DNA of 64,000 bases from Candidatus Borkfalkia ceftriaxoniphila (GCF_004134775.1 NZ_SDOZ01000003.1:171218-235217); one strand, 5' to 3'; positions 33,903-43,099 are shown, counted from the stretch's first letter. Numbers and translations are program-made. Notes: generated from the letters alone by a model not told the origin.

Positions 33903-34890
33903 ACATGAGCGGAATATTGTTTTCCGCGCAGTAGCGCACGGTCTTTTCGTCCCACAACGAAACCTGCACTTCGCCGATGTGCATTTTGTTCAAAAGGAAC
34001 AAACACAGGCGCGACTGTCCGATGCCCCCGCCCATGGTGAGCGGCAACTCGCCCGAAACGAGCGCTTTGTGGAAAGGATATTGCAGACGGTCGAGGCAGT
34101 TTTCCGCCGCCAACTGTCTGTGCAGCGATTCCGCGTCCACGCGGATCCCCATGGAAGAGATCTCGAACGCGCAGTCGAGCACGGGATAATAGAGAAGGAT
34201 ATCGCCGTTCAACGCCCAGTCGTCGTAGTCGGGCGCCCTGCCGTCGTGCTTTGCGCCCGATCTGAGCGGCGCGCCGATCTGCATCAGAAACGTGGAGCCG
34301 TGTTCCCGCACGAATGTATTTTCGCGCTCCTTCGGCGTGAGATCGGGGTACAGATCTTCCAGTTCCTGCGTGGTGACGAACGTGATCTCTTGGGTCAGAA
34401 AATTATCGAGGGCGGGAAATTCGCGGCAGATCTCCTCTGCGGTATTCTGCATGGCGGCGTAAATTTTGCGAACGGTTTTTTTAAGGTATTCGACGTCGCG
34501 CACCTCGCGGGTGATGACCGTTTCCCAGTCCCACTGGTCTACGTACAGAGAATGAAGATTATCCAGATCCTCGTCGCGGCGTATGGCGTTCATATCCGTG
34601 TAAAGCCCGAAAAAGGGACCGAATTTATATTTTGCGAGCGCAAAACGCTTCCATTTTGCGAGGCTGTGCACCACTTCCGCGGTTTCGCCCGTCGCTTTGA
34701 TATCGAAGGACACGGGGCGCTCCACGCCGTTGAGATTATCGTTGAGACCGCTCTCTCTCGTCACGAACAGCGGCGCGGAAATGCGCGTTAAGTTAAGCGC
34801 GGAGGAAAGTTCGCGCTCGAAAATCGTCTTGATGTCTTTGAGCGCCTTTTCCGTTTCCATAAGATTGAGTTTGGAATGATATACAGACAT
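33901..34890 (-). CDS. asnA: Aspartate--ammonia ligase (asparagine synthetase A)
   Basis: The 329-residue enzyme makes asparagine from aspartate, ammonia and ATP. The class II aminoacyl-tRNA-synthetase-like fold is recognisable: SAPLFVTRESGLNDNLNG near residue 40, KWKRFALAKYKF near 80, the DQWDWE block near 118, and GGGIGQSRLCLFLL at the end. Length is normal for AsnA. It is flanked by its own terminator and stands apart from the divergent HAD gene upstream. Confidence 0.96.
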   Translation of the reverse strand: MSVYHSKLNLMETEKALKDIKTIFERELSSALNLTRISAPLFVTRESGLNDNLNGVERPVSFDIKATGETAEVVHSLAKWKRFALAKYKFGPFFGLYTDMNAIRRDEDLDNLHSLYVDQWDWETVITREVRDVEYLKKTVRKIYAAMQNTAEEICREFPALDNFLTQEITFVTTQELEDLYPDLTPKERENTFVREHGSTFLMQIGAPLRSGAKHDGRAPDYDDWALNGDILLYYPVLDCAFEISSMGIRVDAESLHRQLAAENCLDRLQYPFHKALVSGELPLTMGGGIGQSRLCLFLLNKMHIGEVQVSLWDEKTVRYCAENNIPLM

Positions 34891-34946
34891 AAATTTCTCC
34901 TGTTGCGGAATATTATACCAAAATACGCGATTTTTCGCAAACCATT

Positions 34947-35588
34947 TTATAACAGATCGGCAAAACTGTATATAAATTCGTCGGAAATCCGCTTTAATTC
35001 TTCCACCATTCCCGCGGCGCTCTCGTCGTACACGGCTACCGTGCGCATATTCGCGCTTTTTGCCGAGCAGAGGGCGACGAAACTGTCCTCGTACACCACG
35101 CAGTCCGCGGGCGCAAGGCCGAGTTTTTCGGCGCTTTTCAAAAAGATATCGGGAAAGGATTTGTTTTTACGCACTTCGTCCACGGTGGTAAAACCGTCGA
35201 ACAGCGAAAACAGGCCGTTGTTGCGCAGGATAGGTTCGTACAATTCGGGATGGGAGGCTGTGGCTACGCACAGACGCACGCCGCACGCTTTCAGCGATCT
35301 CAGATATTCCGCCGCGTAGGGTTTCATGTAGCGGGCGCTGTCCTTCGCCGCGTATCTTTCCAGCGACATTTCGCGCCATTCCGCGATCACGTCCTCCTCT
35401 TTCTCGTTCGGCAGGTATTGCCCGACGGTGAACGCCGCGCACTCCTTAAAACCGAGATGGGCGATGGATCTCTGGTAATCGGCGGGGACCGACATATTGC
35501 GTTTGGCGAAAAACTCCCTGTCGATATCCAGCCAAAGCCCCATGCTGTCGATGAGCGTTCCGTCAAGATCGAAAATTGCACCTTTCAT
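34947..35588 (-). CDS. HAD-superfamily phosphatase, beta-phosphoglucomutase-like
   Basis: The 213-residue cytosolic protein has HAD motif I FDLDGTLIDS (nucleophile Asp7, acid Asp9), motif II in VATAS, motif III Lys in the NKSFPDIFLKS region and motif IV in VYEDS. A helical cap (about 15-80) places it in subclass I with PGMB-like phosphatases. Such enzymes hydrolyse small phosphorylated metabolites; the substrate cannot be told. Its promoter (35621-35649) is back-to-back with that of the gene to the right. Confidence 0.88.
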   Translation of the reverse strand: MKGAIFDLDGTLIDSMGLWLDIDREFFAKRNMSVPADYQRSIAHLGFKECAAFTVGQYLPNEKEEDVIAEWREMSLERYAAKDSARYMKPYAAEYLRSLKACGVRLCVATASHPELYEPILRNNGLFSLFDGFTTVDEVRKNKSFPDIFLKSAEKLGLAPADCVVYEDSFVALCSAKSANMRTVAVYDESAAGMVEELKRISDEFIYSFADLL

Positions 35589-35620
35589 CGTATGTACTCA
35601 CAAAAAAATAAGATAAGGAT

Positions 35621-35649
35621 ATTCTATCATATCCGCGCGGTTTTGGCAA
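35621..35649 (-). promoter_or_regulatory. Promoter of the HAD phosphatase gene
   Basis: TTGCCA (35644-35649) and TAGAAT (35621-35626) on the minus strand with a 17-base spacer. Confidence 0.65.
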
Positions 35650-35672
35650 GCGGGCGGCAGGCAAACAAATCC

Positions 35673-35701
35673 TTGTCTATTTTCGGAAAGTGTGATAGAA
35701 T
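35673..35701 (+). promoter_or_regulatory. Promoter of the GT2-like gene
   Basis: TTGTCT (35673-35678) and TAGAAT (35696-35701) with a 17-base spacer. An in-frame GTG at 35692 lies next to the -10 box and so cannot be the start of the following gene. Confidence 0.7.
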
Positions 35702-35733
35702 ATATAAGGAAATATAATATCGGAGAAACTCAT

Positions 35734-36717
35734 TTGCAAAGCGAACCTCTTCTTTCCGTCATTCTGAATATCGAAAATTCACAGGAAAATCTCAACCGCT
35801 CGCTCGGCGCGCTGTTCGCGTGCAAGAACGAGCGGCCCGTCGAGGTTCGCGCGGCCGTCCGCGCGGGCAAATTTGCCGCGCCGCAGATCCTATCCGTCTA
35901 CCAGCGTTCGAGCGCGCTTTTTTCCTTCACCCTCTGCGGCGAAGAATCCCCCGAACAGTCCGTCGCAAAGGAAATCGAAAAGGCTTCGGGAAAATACGTG
36001 CTCGTGGCCGACGGCGGCGACGTTTTTTCCGCCGACGGACTTTCCGAACTCATCGATTATCTCGGGACGCTCTCCTCGGACGCCGTGTTTTTCGATACCC
36101 TCGAAAACGGCAGACGGACGCCCGCCGCGCGGGCGAAAAACTTTACCGCGGAGGGGCGCATCGAAACCTTTTTGTCCCAGAACGCGCGCGCCGTTTTTCC
36201 CGTATCGGGCGCGGCAATACGCAAGGAATTTTTTTTGCAGAGCCTTCCGCGCAGCCGCGCGCTCGGGTTCGAAGAAACTTTTGCGATCGCGCCGCTCATG
36301 TTCGCGGAAACCGCCTATTACGCGCGCACCACCGTGCTTCAGATCGGCGAAGCGCGCGCCGAGCGGGACTCGGTCGAACTTTTGCGGAAATCGATCCAAA
36401 AGGCGCTGGGACTTGCGGACTTTTTCGGAGAAATGCGCCCCTTATTGAGCGATGAAAAGTATGCCTTTCTGTTCCGCTATACGAGAAAGAAAATATTGAA
36501 CGCGTACGACGCTTACGTGCGTGCGGGCGGAGGGCAGGACGAAATCTCCGCCTTCGACGAAAAACTGCGGGATAAAAATATGCCGCTCTATCTCTCCGCG
36601 GGCGAGCGGTCGCTCCTTTCGTATGTGGAAAAACTGCGCAAAAGCGGATTCGCGCTCACGAAATTGCAGGCTTTCGCGGTAAAACTTTGCCTGGAGGTGC
36701 AGGATGACTTTTCCTGA
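35734..36717 (+). CDS. Degenerate GT2-like protein of unknown function
   Basis: The 327-residue protein starts at TTG 35734, 9 bases after CGGAG. The N-terminus PLLSVILNIENSQENLNRSL matches the first strand and helix of family 2 glycosyltransferases. KASGKYVLVADGGDVFSADG occupies the place of the nucleotide-binding DxD motif but reads ADGGD. The rest is helical, with many charged residues, and no membrane helix. It may be an inactive or altered glycosyltransferase. It overlaps the following small membrane-protein gene by 14 bases, which suggests a joint role at the membrane. Not assigned further. Confidence 0.6.
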   Translation: MQSEPLLSVILNIENSQENLNRSLGALFACKNERPVEVRAAVRAGKFAAPQILSVYQRSSALFSFTLCGEESPEQSVAKEIEKASGKYVLVADGGDVFSADGLSELIDYLGTLSSDAVFFDTLENGRRTPAARAKNFTAEGRIETFLSQNARAVFPVSGAAIRKEFFLQSLPRSRALGFEETFAIAPLMFAETAYYARTTVLQIGEARAERDSVELLRKSIQKALGLADFFGEMRPLLSDEKYAFLFRYTRKKILNAYDAYVRAGGGQDEISAFDEKLRDKNMPLYLSAGERSLLSYVEKLRKSGFALTKLQAFAVKLCLEVQDDFS

Positions 36718-37180
36718 ACTTTACCGTCTGGGGAAAAAACTGTTCAAGGCGGACCGCATCTTTTACGCGCTGGCATTCTTTCTGCTCTTTTCGGCGTTCC
36801 TTCTGGAAACCTATCCGGAGGCAGCCGCGGCGATCAGATTTTCCCAAGAAGGAGAGCGTATCCCCGTGTACGCTTCCTACTTCTCCCCTCTCTTGCAGCA
36901 ATACGGAAACAGTTACCCGCTCGCCTGCGGCGTGATGACCGTACTCATCACCGCTTCCGCCGCGCTGTGTCTCGGCGCAGGGCTCCGTTCGTTGAACGTC
37001 ATGTATGCGACGCTCGCGGGCAATATTCTCACCATGATATTCGCACTGATGCCGCTCGTCGCCATCGGAAAGGACTGCGTCACCGCCGTCGGCGTGGGCG
37101 TGCTATCCTGTCTGTTCGCCGCGATTTTGTTGCAGACCGCCGTGATCATTTATGAAAACTTGTCCAAACGAAAAAAATAA
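36704..37180 (+). CDS. Small membrane protein with four helices
   Basis: The 158-residue protein has a basic N-terminus and hydrophobic stretches near residues 20-38, 70-93, 97-118 and 125-148, with a Lys/Arg-rich tail. I do not recognise the family. It overlaps the GT2-like gene and is preceded by a GGAGG site, so it is coupled to it. A structural or lipid-linked glycan role is possible from context, without direct evidence. Confidence 0.65.
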   Translation: MTFPELYRLGKKLFKADRIFYALAFFLLFSAFLLETYPEAAAAIRFSQEGERIPVYASYFSPLLQQYGNSYPLACGVMTVLITASAALCLGAGLRSLNVMYATLAGNILTMIFALMPLVAIGKDCVTAVGVGVLSCLFAAILLQTAVIIYENLSKRKK

Positions 37181-37211
37181 CCCGCCGCAAACGAGTTGCG
37201 GCGGGATTTTT
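37181..37211. terminator. Bidirectional terminator before gapA
   Basis: CCCGCCGCAA and its complement flank a five-base loop. T runs follow on both strands, so it serves both the membrane-protein gene and gapA. Confidence 0.92.
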
Positions 37212-37228
37212 CTGCTTTTTCGAAGCAA

Positions 37229-38245
37229 TTACTTCAATTCGGCAAAATATTTGATGGTTCTGACCATCTGGCTGGTATAGGAATTTTCGTTGTCGTACCA
37301 GGAAACGACTTTCACGAGCGTCGTGCCGTCGCCCATGGGCATACATTTGGTCTGCGTGCCGTCGAACAGCGAGCCGTAGGTGATGCCGATCACGTCGGAA
37401 GAAACGATCTCGTCTTCGGTATAACCGAAAGAGTCGCTCGCCGCCGCTTTCATCGCCGCGTTGACGCCCTTCGCGTCCACGTCGCCGTCGACGATCGCGA
37501 TGAGTTGCGTCAAAGAACCCGTAGGTACGGGAACGCGCTGCGCGCATCCGTCCAGAACGCCGTTGAGTTCGGGGATCACGAGGCCGATGGCTTTCGCCGC
37601 GCCCGTGCTGTTGGGTACGATATTGACCGCAGCGGCTCTCGCGCGGCGCAAATCGTCCTTGCGGTGCGGGCCGTCGAGCGTCATCTGGTCGCCCGTGTAG
37701 GCGTGGATGGTGGTCATGTAGCCTTTTTTGATCTTCGCGAATTTATTGAGCGTGTTCGCCATGGGCGCGAGGCAGTTGGTCGTGCACGAAGCCGCGGAAA
37801 TGATGGTGTCGGCAGCGGTCAAAGTCTTTTCGTTGACGCTGTAAACGATGGTGGGCAGGTCGTTGCCCGCGGGAGCGGAGATAACGACTTTCTTCGCGCC
37901 AGCGTCGATGTGCGCCTGACTCTTCGCTTTGGAGCAATAGAATCCCGTGCATTCGAGAACGACGTCTACGCCGATCTCGCCCCAAGGCAGGTCGGCGGCG
38001 TTCTTTTCCGCATAGATCTTGATCTCTTTTCCGTCGACGATGATGGAGTTGTCCGTCGCGGTGACCTTGTCCGCCAAAGCGTATCTGCCCTGCGCGGAAT
38101 CGTATTTGAGAAGGTGTGCGAGCATTCTGGGATTGGTCAGGTCGTTGATCGCGACAACGTCGTAACCCTTGGCGCCGAACATCTGTCTGAAAGCCAGACG
38201 GCCGATGCGGCCGAATCCGTTGATTGCAACTTTTACATTTGCCAT
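37229..38245 (-). CDS. gapA: Glyceraldehyde-3-phosphate dehydrogenase, type I
   Basis: The 338-residue glycolytic enzyme oxidises glyceraldehyde-3-phosphate with NAD to 1,3-bisphosphoglycerate. Visible are the N-terminal Rossmann motif [14 protein letters not shown], the active-site block [12 protein letters not shown] with catalytic Cys, the [20 protein letters not shown] loop and the C-terminal [12 protein letters not shown]. Length is standard. GGAGG precedes the ATG and a consensus promoter lies upstream. It is a single gene, not clustered with pgk/tpi here, and the class II aldolase gene lies 1.4 kb away. Confidence 0.97.
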   Translation of the reverse strand: MANVKVAINGFGRIGRLAFRQMFGAKGYDVVAINDLTNPRMLAHLLKYDSAQGRYALADKVTATDNSIIVDGKEIKIYAEKNAADLPWGEIGVDVVLECTGFYCSKAKSQAHIDAGAKKVVISAPAGNDLPTIVYSVNEKTLTAADTIISAASCTTNCLAPMANTLNKFAKIKKGYMTTIHAYTGDQMTLDGPHRKDDLRRARAAAVNIVPNSTGAAKAIGLVIPELNGVLDGCAQRVPVPTGSLTQLIAIVDGDVDAKGVNAAMKAAASDSFGYTEDEIVSSDVIGITYGSLFDGTQTKCMPMGDGTTLVKVVSWYDNENSYTSQMVRTIKYFAELK

Positions 38246-38310
38246 TTGAGAAATTCCTCCAAATAATTTTATACAATACTTAATCTGTGCCGTTTGTTTC
38301 GAGCAGTATT

Positions 38311-38339
38311 ATTATAGCAAAAATAACGCCGCCCGTCAA
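38311..38339 (-). promoter_or_regulatory. Promoter of gapA
   Basis: TTGACG (38334-38339) and TATAAT (38311-38316) on the minus strand with a 17-base spacer. Confidence 0.85.
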
Positions 38340-38352
38340 TGAAATATCCCCA

Positions 38353-39468
38353 CTACTTTAAATTTTCGGGGTTCAGACACTTAAGTTCGTCGAGGACGAA
38401 CAGCCCGTCTTTGCGGATGAGAACGTCGTCGAAATAAATTTCGCCGCCGCCCCATTCGGGCGTCATGATGGAAACGAGATCCCAGTGCACGCTGCTCTTG
38501 TTGCCGTTGTACGCGTCGTCATAGCAGCAGCCGGGCGTGAAATGGATAGAGCCCGAGATCTTTTCGTCGAACAGGATATCCAGCATGGGTTTGGTGACGA
38601 AGGGATTGACGCCGATGGCGAATTCGCCCACATAGCGCGCGCCCGAGTCGGTGTCGAGCACCTTGTTGAGAGCCTCCGTATTGGAGGAAGTCGCCTCCAC
38701 GATCTTGCCCTCGATAAAGCGCAGGCAGATGTTTTCGTGCTTGATGCCGCCGTGCAGGGATGGCGCGTTATACGTGATCACGCCGTTGACGCTGTTTTTA
38801 ACGGGCGCGGTGTAGATCTCGCCGTCGGGAATGTTCATGTTGCCCGCGCATTTGATGGCGGGAATGCCCTTGATGGAGAACGTCAGATCGGTGCCGGGAG
38901 ATACGAGGCGCACCTTGTCCGTTTTTTCCATGAGCGCTTTCAAAGCGTCCATCGCCTTGTCCATCCTGGAATAATCGAGGGTGCACACGTCGAAATAATA
39001 GTCTTCGAATTTTTCCGTGGAAACGCCCGCGTTCTGCGCCATGGAAGGATTGGGATAGCGCAGCACAACCCATTTTGTCTTTAATACGCGGATCTCGTGA
39101 TGCACGGGATAACTGTACGTCCGATCGTACACCTGCATGTTTTCGGCGGGTACGTCGGAAAGTTCGAACGTGTTGGAGCCGCCGCGCACGCCGATATAGC
39201 AATCCATGTCCTCCATGCGGTATTTATCGTATTTGGCGCGCAGTTCGCAGTGTTTTTTGCTCGTTCCGAGCAAAAGAGCGCGTTCCACCGCCAGATCCAC
39301 CACTTCCACAAAGGGAAAGCCGCCCGCCTCGTAAACCTTTTCCACGAGCGCTTTTATGAGTTCCGCGTCGATGCCGCGCCCTTCGATCAGCACCTTTTCG
39401 CCCTTTTGGCATCGTACCGAATAATTGACGAGAACGTCCGCCAGTTTGTCTATTCTTTGATCTCTCAT
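38353..39468 (-). CDS. Aminopeptidase, peptidase family M29
   Basis: The 371-residue metallo-aminopeptidase removes N-terminal residues from peptides in the cytosol. The M29 pattern is visible: GEKVLIEG near residue 22, TDLTFSIKG near 195, NMNIPDGEIYTAP near 213, and the metal-site region SIHFTPGCCYDDAYNGNKSSVHWDLV near 315-340, which holds the conserved Glu/His/Asp ligands of the family (exact ligands not assigned). Length is a little below the usual 400-410. GGAGG precedes the ATG. It stands alone. Confidence 0.9.
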   Translation of the reverse strand: MRDQRIDKLADVLVNYSVRCQKGEKVLIEGRGIDAELIKALVEKVYEAGGFPFVEVVDLAVERALLLGTSKKHCELRAKYDKYRMEDMDCYIGVRGGSNTFELSDVPAENMQVYDRTYSYPVHHEIRVLKTKWVVLRYPNPSMAQNAGVSTEKFEDYYFDVCTLDYSRMDKAMDALKALMEKTDKVRLVSPGTDLTFSIKGIPAIKCAGNMNIPDGEIYTAPVKNSVNGVITYNAPSLHGGIKHENICLRFIEGKIVEATSSNTEALNKVLDTDSGARYVGEFAIGVNPFVTKPMLDILFDEKISGSIHFTPGCCYDDAYNGNKSSVHWDLVSIMTPEWGGGEIYFDDVLIRKDGLFVLDELKCLNPENLK

Positions 39469-39556
39469 GCGTTTGCCTCCGCTTTTTTCTTACCTATCTA
39501 TTATACTACCGTTGAAAAAAATTATAAAGCGAATTCAAGTATTTTCCCGAATTAAA

Positions 39557-39585
39557 TTGCTTTTTTTCCCCTTTTGTTGTACAAT
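39557..39585 (+). promoter_or_regulatory. Promoter of the class II aldolase gene
   Basis: TTGCTT (39557-39562) and TACAAT (39580-39585) with a 17-base spacer. Confidence 0.7.
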
Positions 39586-39618
39586 AGACTGCGGAAATAA
39601 AATTTCGGAGGAACTCTT

Positions 39619-40554
39619 ATGGCATTAGTGACTTCAAAAGAAATGTTCGCGAAAGCGTATGCGGGCGGCTATGCGATCGGCGCTTTCAACGTGAACAACA
39701 TGGAGACCATTCAGGGAATCGTAGAGGCGGGCAAGGAATGTAATTCTCCCCTGATTTTACAGGTTTCCGCGGGTGCGAGAAAGTACGCCAACCCCGTTTA
39801 CCTGAAACATCTCGTGGAGGCTGCCGTCGAAGATACGGGCCTGCCCATCGTCATGCACCTCGACCACGGCGCGTCGTACGAAATGTGTAAGGACGCCATC
39901 GACGGCGGATTCACTTCCGTCATGATCGACGCTTCGCACCATTCTTTCGCCGAGAATATCGAGATCACCAAAAAGGTCGTGGAATACGCCCACGCGCGCG
40001 GCGTTGTCGTCGAGGCGGAACTCGGACAACTCGCGGGCATCGAGGACGCGGTCAACGTCAAGGCGGAGGACGCCAGTTTTACCCAGCCCGACGAAGTGTG
40101 CGAATTTACCGAAAAGACGGGCATCGATTCGTTGGCGATCGCCATCGGAACGAGCCACGGCGCCTATAAATTCAAACCCGGCCAAAAGCCGCAGTTGCGT
40201 TTCGATATCCTGGAAGAAGTGGGCAAGCGCCTTCCCGGATTCCCCATCGTTCTGCACGGCGCGTCCAGCGTGCCGCAGGACAGAGTCGCCGTCATCAACC
40301 AATTCGGCGGCGCCATGCCCGACGCGATCGGCATTCCCGAAGAGATGCTGAGAAAAGCCGCGTCGATGGCGGTATGCAAGATCAACATCGACTCCGACCT
40401 CCGCGTGGCGTTTACCGCCGCGATCCGTAAACATTTTGCGGAGAACCCCTCCCACTTCGATCCCAGACAGTACCTGGGCGATGCGAGAGCGGCGGTCAAA
40501 GAGATCGTCAAACATAAAATCTGCGACGTGCTCGGCTCCAACGGCAAAGCATAA
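39619..40554 (+). CDS. fba: Fructose-bisphosphate aldolase, class II
   Basis: The 311-residue zinc enzyme splits fructose-1,6-bisphosphate into two triose phosphates. Family blocks are GAFNVNNMETIQG near residue 20, the zinc motif HLDHG near 80, MIDASHH near 105, EAELGQLAGIED near 135, GTSHGAYKF near 180 and VLHGASS near 207, where further zinc and phosphate ligands sit. The protein fits the class IIA/B group of Gram-positive bacteria. The start has CGGAGGA upstream. A strong terminator follows, so it is monocistronic. Confidence 0.96.
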   Translation: MALVTSKEMFAKAYAGGYAIGAFNVNNMETIQGIVEAGKECNSPLILQVSAGARKYANPVYLKHLVEAAVEDTGLPIVMHLDHGASYEMCKDAIDGGFTSVMIDASHHSFAENIEITKKVVEYAHARGVVVEAELGQLAGIEDAVNVKAEDASFTQPDEVCEFTEKTGIDSLAIAIGTSHGAYKFKPGQKPQLRFDILEEVGKRLPGFPIVLHGASSVPQDRVAVINQFGGAMPDAIGIPEEMLRKAASMAVCKINIDSDLRVAFTAAIRKHFAENPSHFDPRQYLGDARAAVKEIVKHKICDVLGSNGKA

Positions 40555-40576
40555 GGAAAACTTGCGGCTGATAAAA

Positions 40577-40613
40577 CGGCGGCGGATCGTTTCGATCCGC
40601 CGCCGCGTTTTTT
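40577..40613. terminator. Strong terminator after fba
   Basis: A 13-base GC-rich stem (CGGCGGCGGATCG and complement) with a three-base loop and a following T run on the plus strand; a shorter T run serves the convergent gene on the minus strand. Confidence 0.92.
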
Positions 40614-40621
40614 ATTATACT

Positions 40622-41233
40622 TTATTTGCGCCCCTTGACAAAGGCGAATTCGCACTGATCGTGCCCCTCTGTCAGGGTTTTCCCCCGCTCGCTGACAATG
40701 TGCGGGCCCAAACCCGCAAAGGCGATGCGTCCGTATTCGCAGAAGACCGTGCAAAGTTCGGGACATCCGAATTTTATGGAAATACCGTAATAAATGCACT
40801 GTTTGATCTGAAAGGAGATCTTTTTGCCGCGCACGCAAAGATCGGCATATTTGCAGGCGGGCGCGGGAAACTTGGAAGCCATGAATTTTTTGATGTTCCG
40901 CTTGAACGCGTGAAAGGGAAAGAGTTTGCGTTTCTGATCGGCCAGAACGTCCGCACAGTTTCTCGCCGCTTTTTCCGTTTCGAGGCGGACGTAGCCCAAA
41001 GCCGAATCTTCCGTATAGCCGAACGCGCGCAGAGTTTTGTAATAGGCGATGACGGGAAAAATCAGCATTTTCAATTGTCTTTCCGCTTCCGCGCTGTTCT
41101 GATAATCGGTCGTGACTACCAACTCCGCATAGAGTTTGGATGCACGGAAATAGATCTTCTCCCCTTCCTCTTCGCCAAACCTCTTGATACAGTGCCTGTG
41201 TAAAAAATGCAGATCTGTATTATCGTAATTCAT
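40622..41233 (-). CDS. ATC-hydrolase-family protein
   Basis: The 203-residue cytosolic protein has the C-terminal pattern of the L-2-amino-thiazoline-4-carboxylate hydrolase family: FGCPELCTVFCEYGRIAFAGL, then GKTLTEGHDQCEFAF with the terminal Gly-x-x-x-Cys-x-Phe. The known activity opens a thiazoline ring on the route to cysteine, but most bacterial members are untested. The N-terminus is helical. ATG 41233 follows GGAGGAAGGA. It is a single gene; the substrate should be regarded as unproven. Confidence 0.75.
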   Translation of the reverse strand: MNYDNTDLHFLHRHCIKRFGEEEGEKIYFRASKLYAELVVTTDYQNSAEAERQLKMLIFPVIAYYKTLRAFGYTEDSALGYVRLETEKAARNCADVLADQKRKLFPFHAFKRNIKKFMASKFPAPACKYADLCVRGKKISFQIKQCIYYGISIKFGCPELCTVFCEYGRIAFAGLGPHIVSERGKTLTEGHDQCEFAFVKGRK

Positions 41234-41344
41234 TCCTTCCTCCGGCAAATAGTATGCCCTGTTCCGCCATAGATATCTGCGATATCATTATAAGGCACAA
41301 ACGGCGTTTTTGTCAATATTTTCAAAAATATTTCGAAAAAGTTC

Positions 41345-41372
41345 TTGACAAATATTTAAAAAGGTATATAAT
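41345..41372 (+). promoter_or_regulatory. Promoter of the perR operon
   Basis: TTGACA (41345-41350) and TATAAT (41367-41372) with a 16-base spacer. Confidence 0.85.
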
Positions 41373-41378
41373 ATTAAA

Positions 41379-41393
41379 TAAGAATAATTCCTA
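41379..41393 (+). promoter_or_regulatory. Candidate PerR box
   Basis: TAAGAATAATTCCTA is a 7-1-7 inverted repeat with one mismatch, the form of PerR/Fur boxes. It covers the predicted transcription start of the perR operon, so autorepression is expected. Confidence 0.6.
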
Positions 41394-41407
41394 ATAAGAA
41401 AAAGGTT

Positions 41408-41788
41408 ATGAGAAACACGATTCAAAAACAAATCATTCTGGATACCGTGCGCTCGATGCGCGACCATCCGAACGCCGACGAAATTTTCGCGAAAATTTCC
41501 GCCGAACATCCGAATATCAGCAAGGCGACGGTGTACAGAAATTTAAATCTTATGGCGGATCAGGGCATGATACGGCGCGTGAAACTGAGCGAAGGGCCCG
41601 ACCGTTACGATTTCAACACGCCCAAGCACTATCATATGCGCTGCAGAGCCTGCGGCCGCATTTTCGACGCGCCCATGGCAACTTTGGATCACCTCGAAGA
41701 AACGCTCGGCGACACGCACGGATTCGAGGCGCAGGATCACATCATCGAGTTTATCGGGATTTGTCCCGATTGCAAAAATAAAAAATAA
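41408..41788 (+). CDS. perR: Peroxide-responsive repressor PerR (Fur family)
   Basis: The 126-residue metalloregulator has an HTH at [16 protein letters not shown]. The five metal ligands of PerR are in place: His20, Asp68, His74, His76 and Asp87. The structural zinc cysteines are Cys79, Cys82, Cys119 and Cys122. Family knowledge: iron-loaded PerR is inactivated when peroxide oxidises a ligand histidine. It leads an operon with rubrerythrin and a high-molecular-weight rubredoxin, which supports a peroxide defence role. The N-terminus is shorter than in Bacillus PerR. Zur or Fur function is less likely given the Asp68 ligand and the neighbours. Confidence 0.88.
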   Translation: MRNTIQKQIILDTVRSMRDHPNADEIFAKISAEHPNISKATVYRNLNLMADQGMIRRVKLSEGPDRYDFNTPKHYHMRCRACGRIFDAPMATLDHLEETLGDTHGFEAQDHIIEFIGICPDCKNKK

Positions 41789-41808
41789 AAATCGGAGGTA
41801 ATTTCACT

Positions 41809-42351
41809 ATGGCTAAAAATCTGAAAGGCACAAAGACGGAAGCAAACTTGCAGGCGGCGTTCGCAGGCGAATCACAGGCGAGAAACAAGTATACCTACTA
41901 CGCAAGCAAGGCGAAAAAGGAAGGCTACGTGCAGATAGCGAATCTTTTCGAAGAGACGGCGAACAACGAGAAAGAACATGCGAAGATCTGGTTCAAACTA
42001 CTGCACGGCGGCATGCCCGACACCGCCGCCAACCTTGCGGACGCAGCCGCGGGCGAAAATTACGAATGGACGGATATGTACGCGACTTTCGCAAAAGAAG
42101 CGAAGGAAGAAGGCTTTGACGATATCGCGTTCCTCTTCGAACAGGTCGCCAAGATCGAAAAAGAGCACGAGGAAAGATATCTGAAACTTTTATCCAACGT
42201 GAAAAACGACCTGGTATTCAGCAAGGACGGCGACGCCGTCTGGCAGTGCTCCAACTGCGGGCATATCGTCATCGGCAAAAAAGCGCCCGACGTGTGCCCC
42301 GTATGCGCGCATCCGCAGGCATATTTTCAGTTGAGAGCGGAAAACTATTAA
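41809..42351 (+). CDS. rbr: Rubrerythrin
   Basis: The 180-residue peroxidase of anaerobes reduces hydrogen peroxide at a di-iron centre using electrons passed through a rubredoxin-like site. The ferritin-like four-helix domain (1-140) shows the Glu ligands in [12 protein letters not shown] and NNEKEHAK, and a second pair in the KEEGFDD and [10 protein letters not shown] helices. The C-terminal CSNCGH and CPVCAH pairs bind the single iron. GGAGG precedes the start, 20 bases after perR. The downstream Hrb may supply electrons. Confidence 0.96.
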   Translation: MAKNLKGTKTEANLQAAFAGESQARNKYTYYASKAKKEGYVQIANLFEETANNEKEHAKIWFKLLHGGMPDTAANLADAAAGENYEWTDMYATFAKEAKEEGFDDIAFLFEQVAKIEKEHEERYLKLLSNVKNDLVFSKDGDAVWQCSNCGHIVIGKKAPDVCPVCAHPQAYFQLRAENY

Positions 42352-42378
42352 AAAGAACATTCGTCATCGGGAGATCAT

Positions 42379-43011
42379 ATGAACGAAAAAGCATTCCACG
42401 CCATGTCTTACGGCGTGTACATCGTTACCTCTTGGGATAACGGCAGACCCGTCGGCTGCACCGCCAACTGCGCGGCGCAGATCACGGCGTCGCCCGCGAC
42501 CGTAATGGTCAGCGTCAATAAGGACAATTATACGAACAAATGTATAGCCGACTGCGGCCATTTCGCCCTCTCTATCCTCTCCGAAAACAGCAGTCCCGAA
42601 ATCATCGGACGTTTCGGCTTTCAATCTTCGCGCGATCGCGATAAATTCGCGGAAACCGCATATGCGGTGAAAAATTCGCTGCCCGTCGTTTCCGACAGTT
42701 GCGCGTATATCTGCTGCAAAGTCGTCGATACGATGGATTCTCCCACGCATACGGTCTTTCTGGGCGAGGTGATCGGCGCGGACGTGACTTCGGAGAACAC
42801 CCCCATGACGTATGCTTATTACCATAAAGTACTCAAAGGCAAAACGGGCAAAAACGCTCCTACCTATATCAAAGAATCGCCCGACGAGGGAAAATACGTC
42901 TGCTCCGTATGCGGCCACGTGTACGAAGGCAACATTCCCTTCGAGGATCTGCCCGACGACTGGCGCTGCCCCATCTGCTCGCAGCCCAAATCGGCGTTTC
43001 GAAAAATGTAA
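42379..43011 (+). CDS. hrb: High-molecular-weight rubredoxin (flavin reductase-rubredoxin fusion)
   Basis: The 210-residue fusion has an FMN-binding split-barrel domain of the flavin reductase type (1-155, [20 protein letters not shown] near the start) and a complete C-terminal rubredoxin (about 172-208) with CSVCGH and CPICSQ. In acetogenic Clostridia such proteins pass electrons from NADH to flavodiiron proteins or rubrerythrin that reduce oxygen, peroxide or nitric oxide. Its place after rubrerythrin fits this. It is the last gene before a strong hairpin. Confidence 0.9.
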   Translation: MNEKAFHAMSYGVYIVTSWDNGRPVGCTANCAAQITASPATVMVSVNKDNYTNKCIADCGHFALSILSENSSPEIIGRFGFQSSRDRDKFAETAYAVKNSLPVVSDSCAYICCKVVDTMDSPTHTVFLGEVIGADVTSENTPMTYAYYHKVLKGKTGKNAPTYIKESPDEGKYVCSVCGHVYEGNIPFEDLPDDWRCPICSQPKSAFRKM

Positions 43012-43064
43012 TGAAAAAAAGGCTCCCGAAAGGACGTTTGTCTAAGGGATCATGAAATCACTTA

Positions 43065-43099
43065 GCAAGGTGGCATAGCGAAAAGCTATGCCACCTTGC
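43065..43099. terminator. 15-bp hairpin between convergent operons
   Basis: A perfect 15-base stem (43065-43079 with 43085-43099) with a GAAAA loop. T runs are weak on both sides, but the place between two converging operons suggests termination. Confidence 0.65.

Noticed and set aside
35692..35733. Earlier GTG start for the GT2-like protein
   Set aside because: The codon lies beside the -10 box of the promoter, so it would not be in the transcript; TTG 35734 has a ribosome site and matches the family N-terminus.
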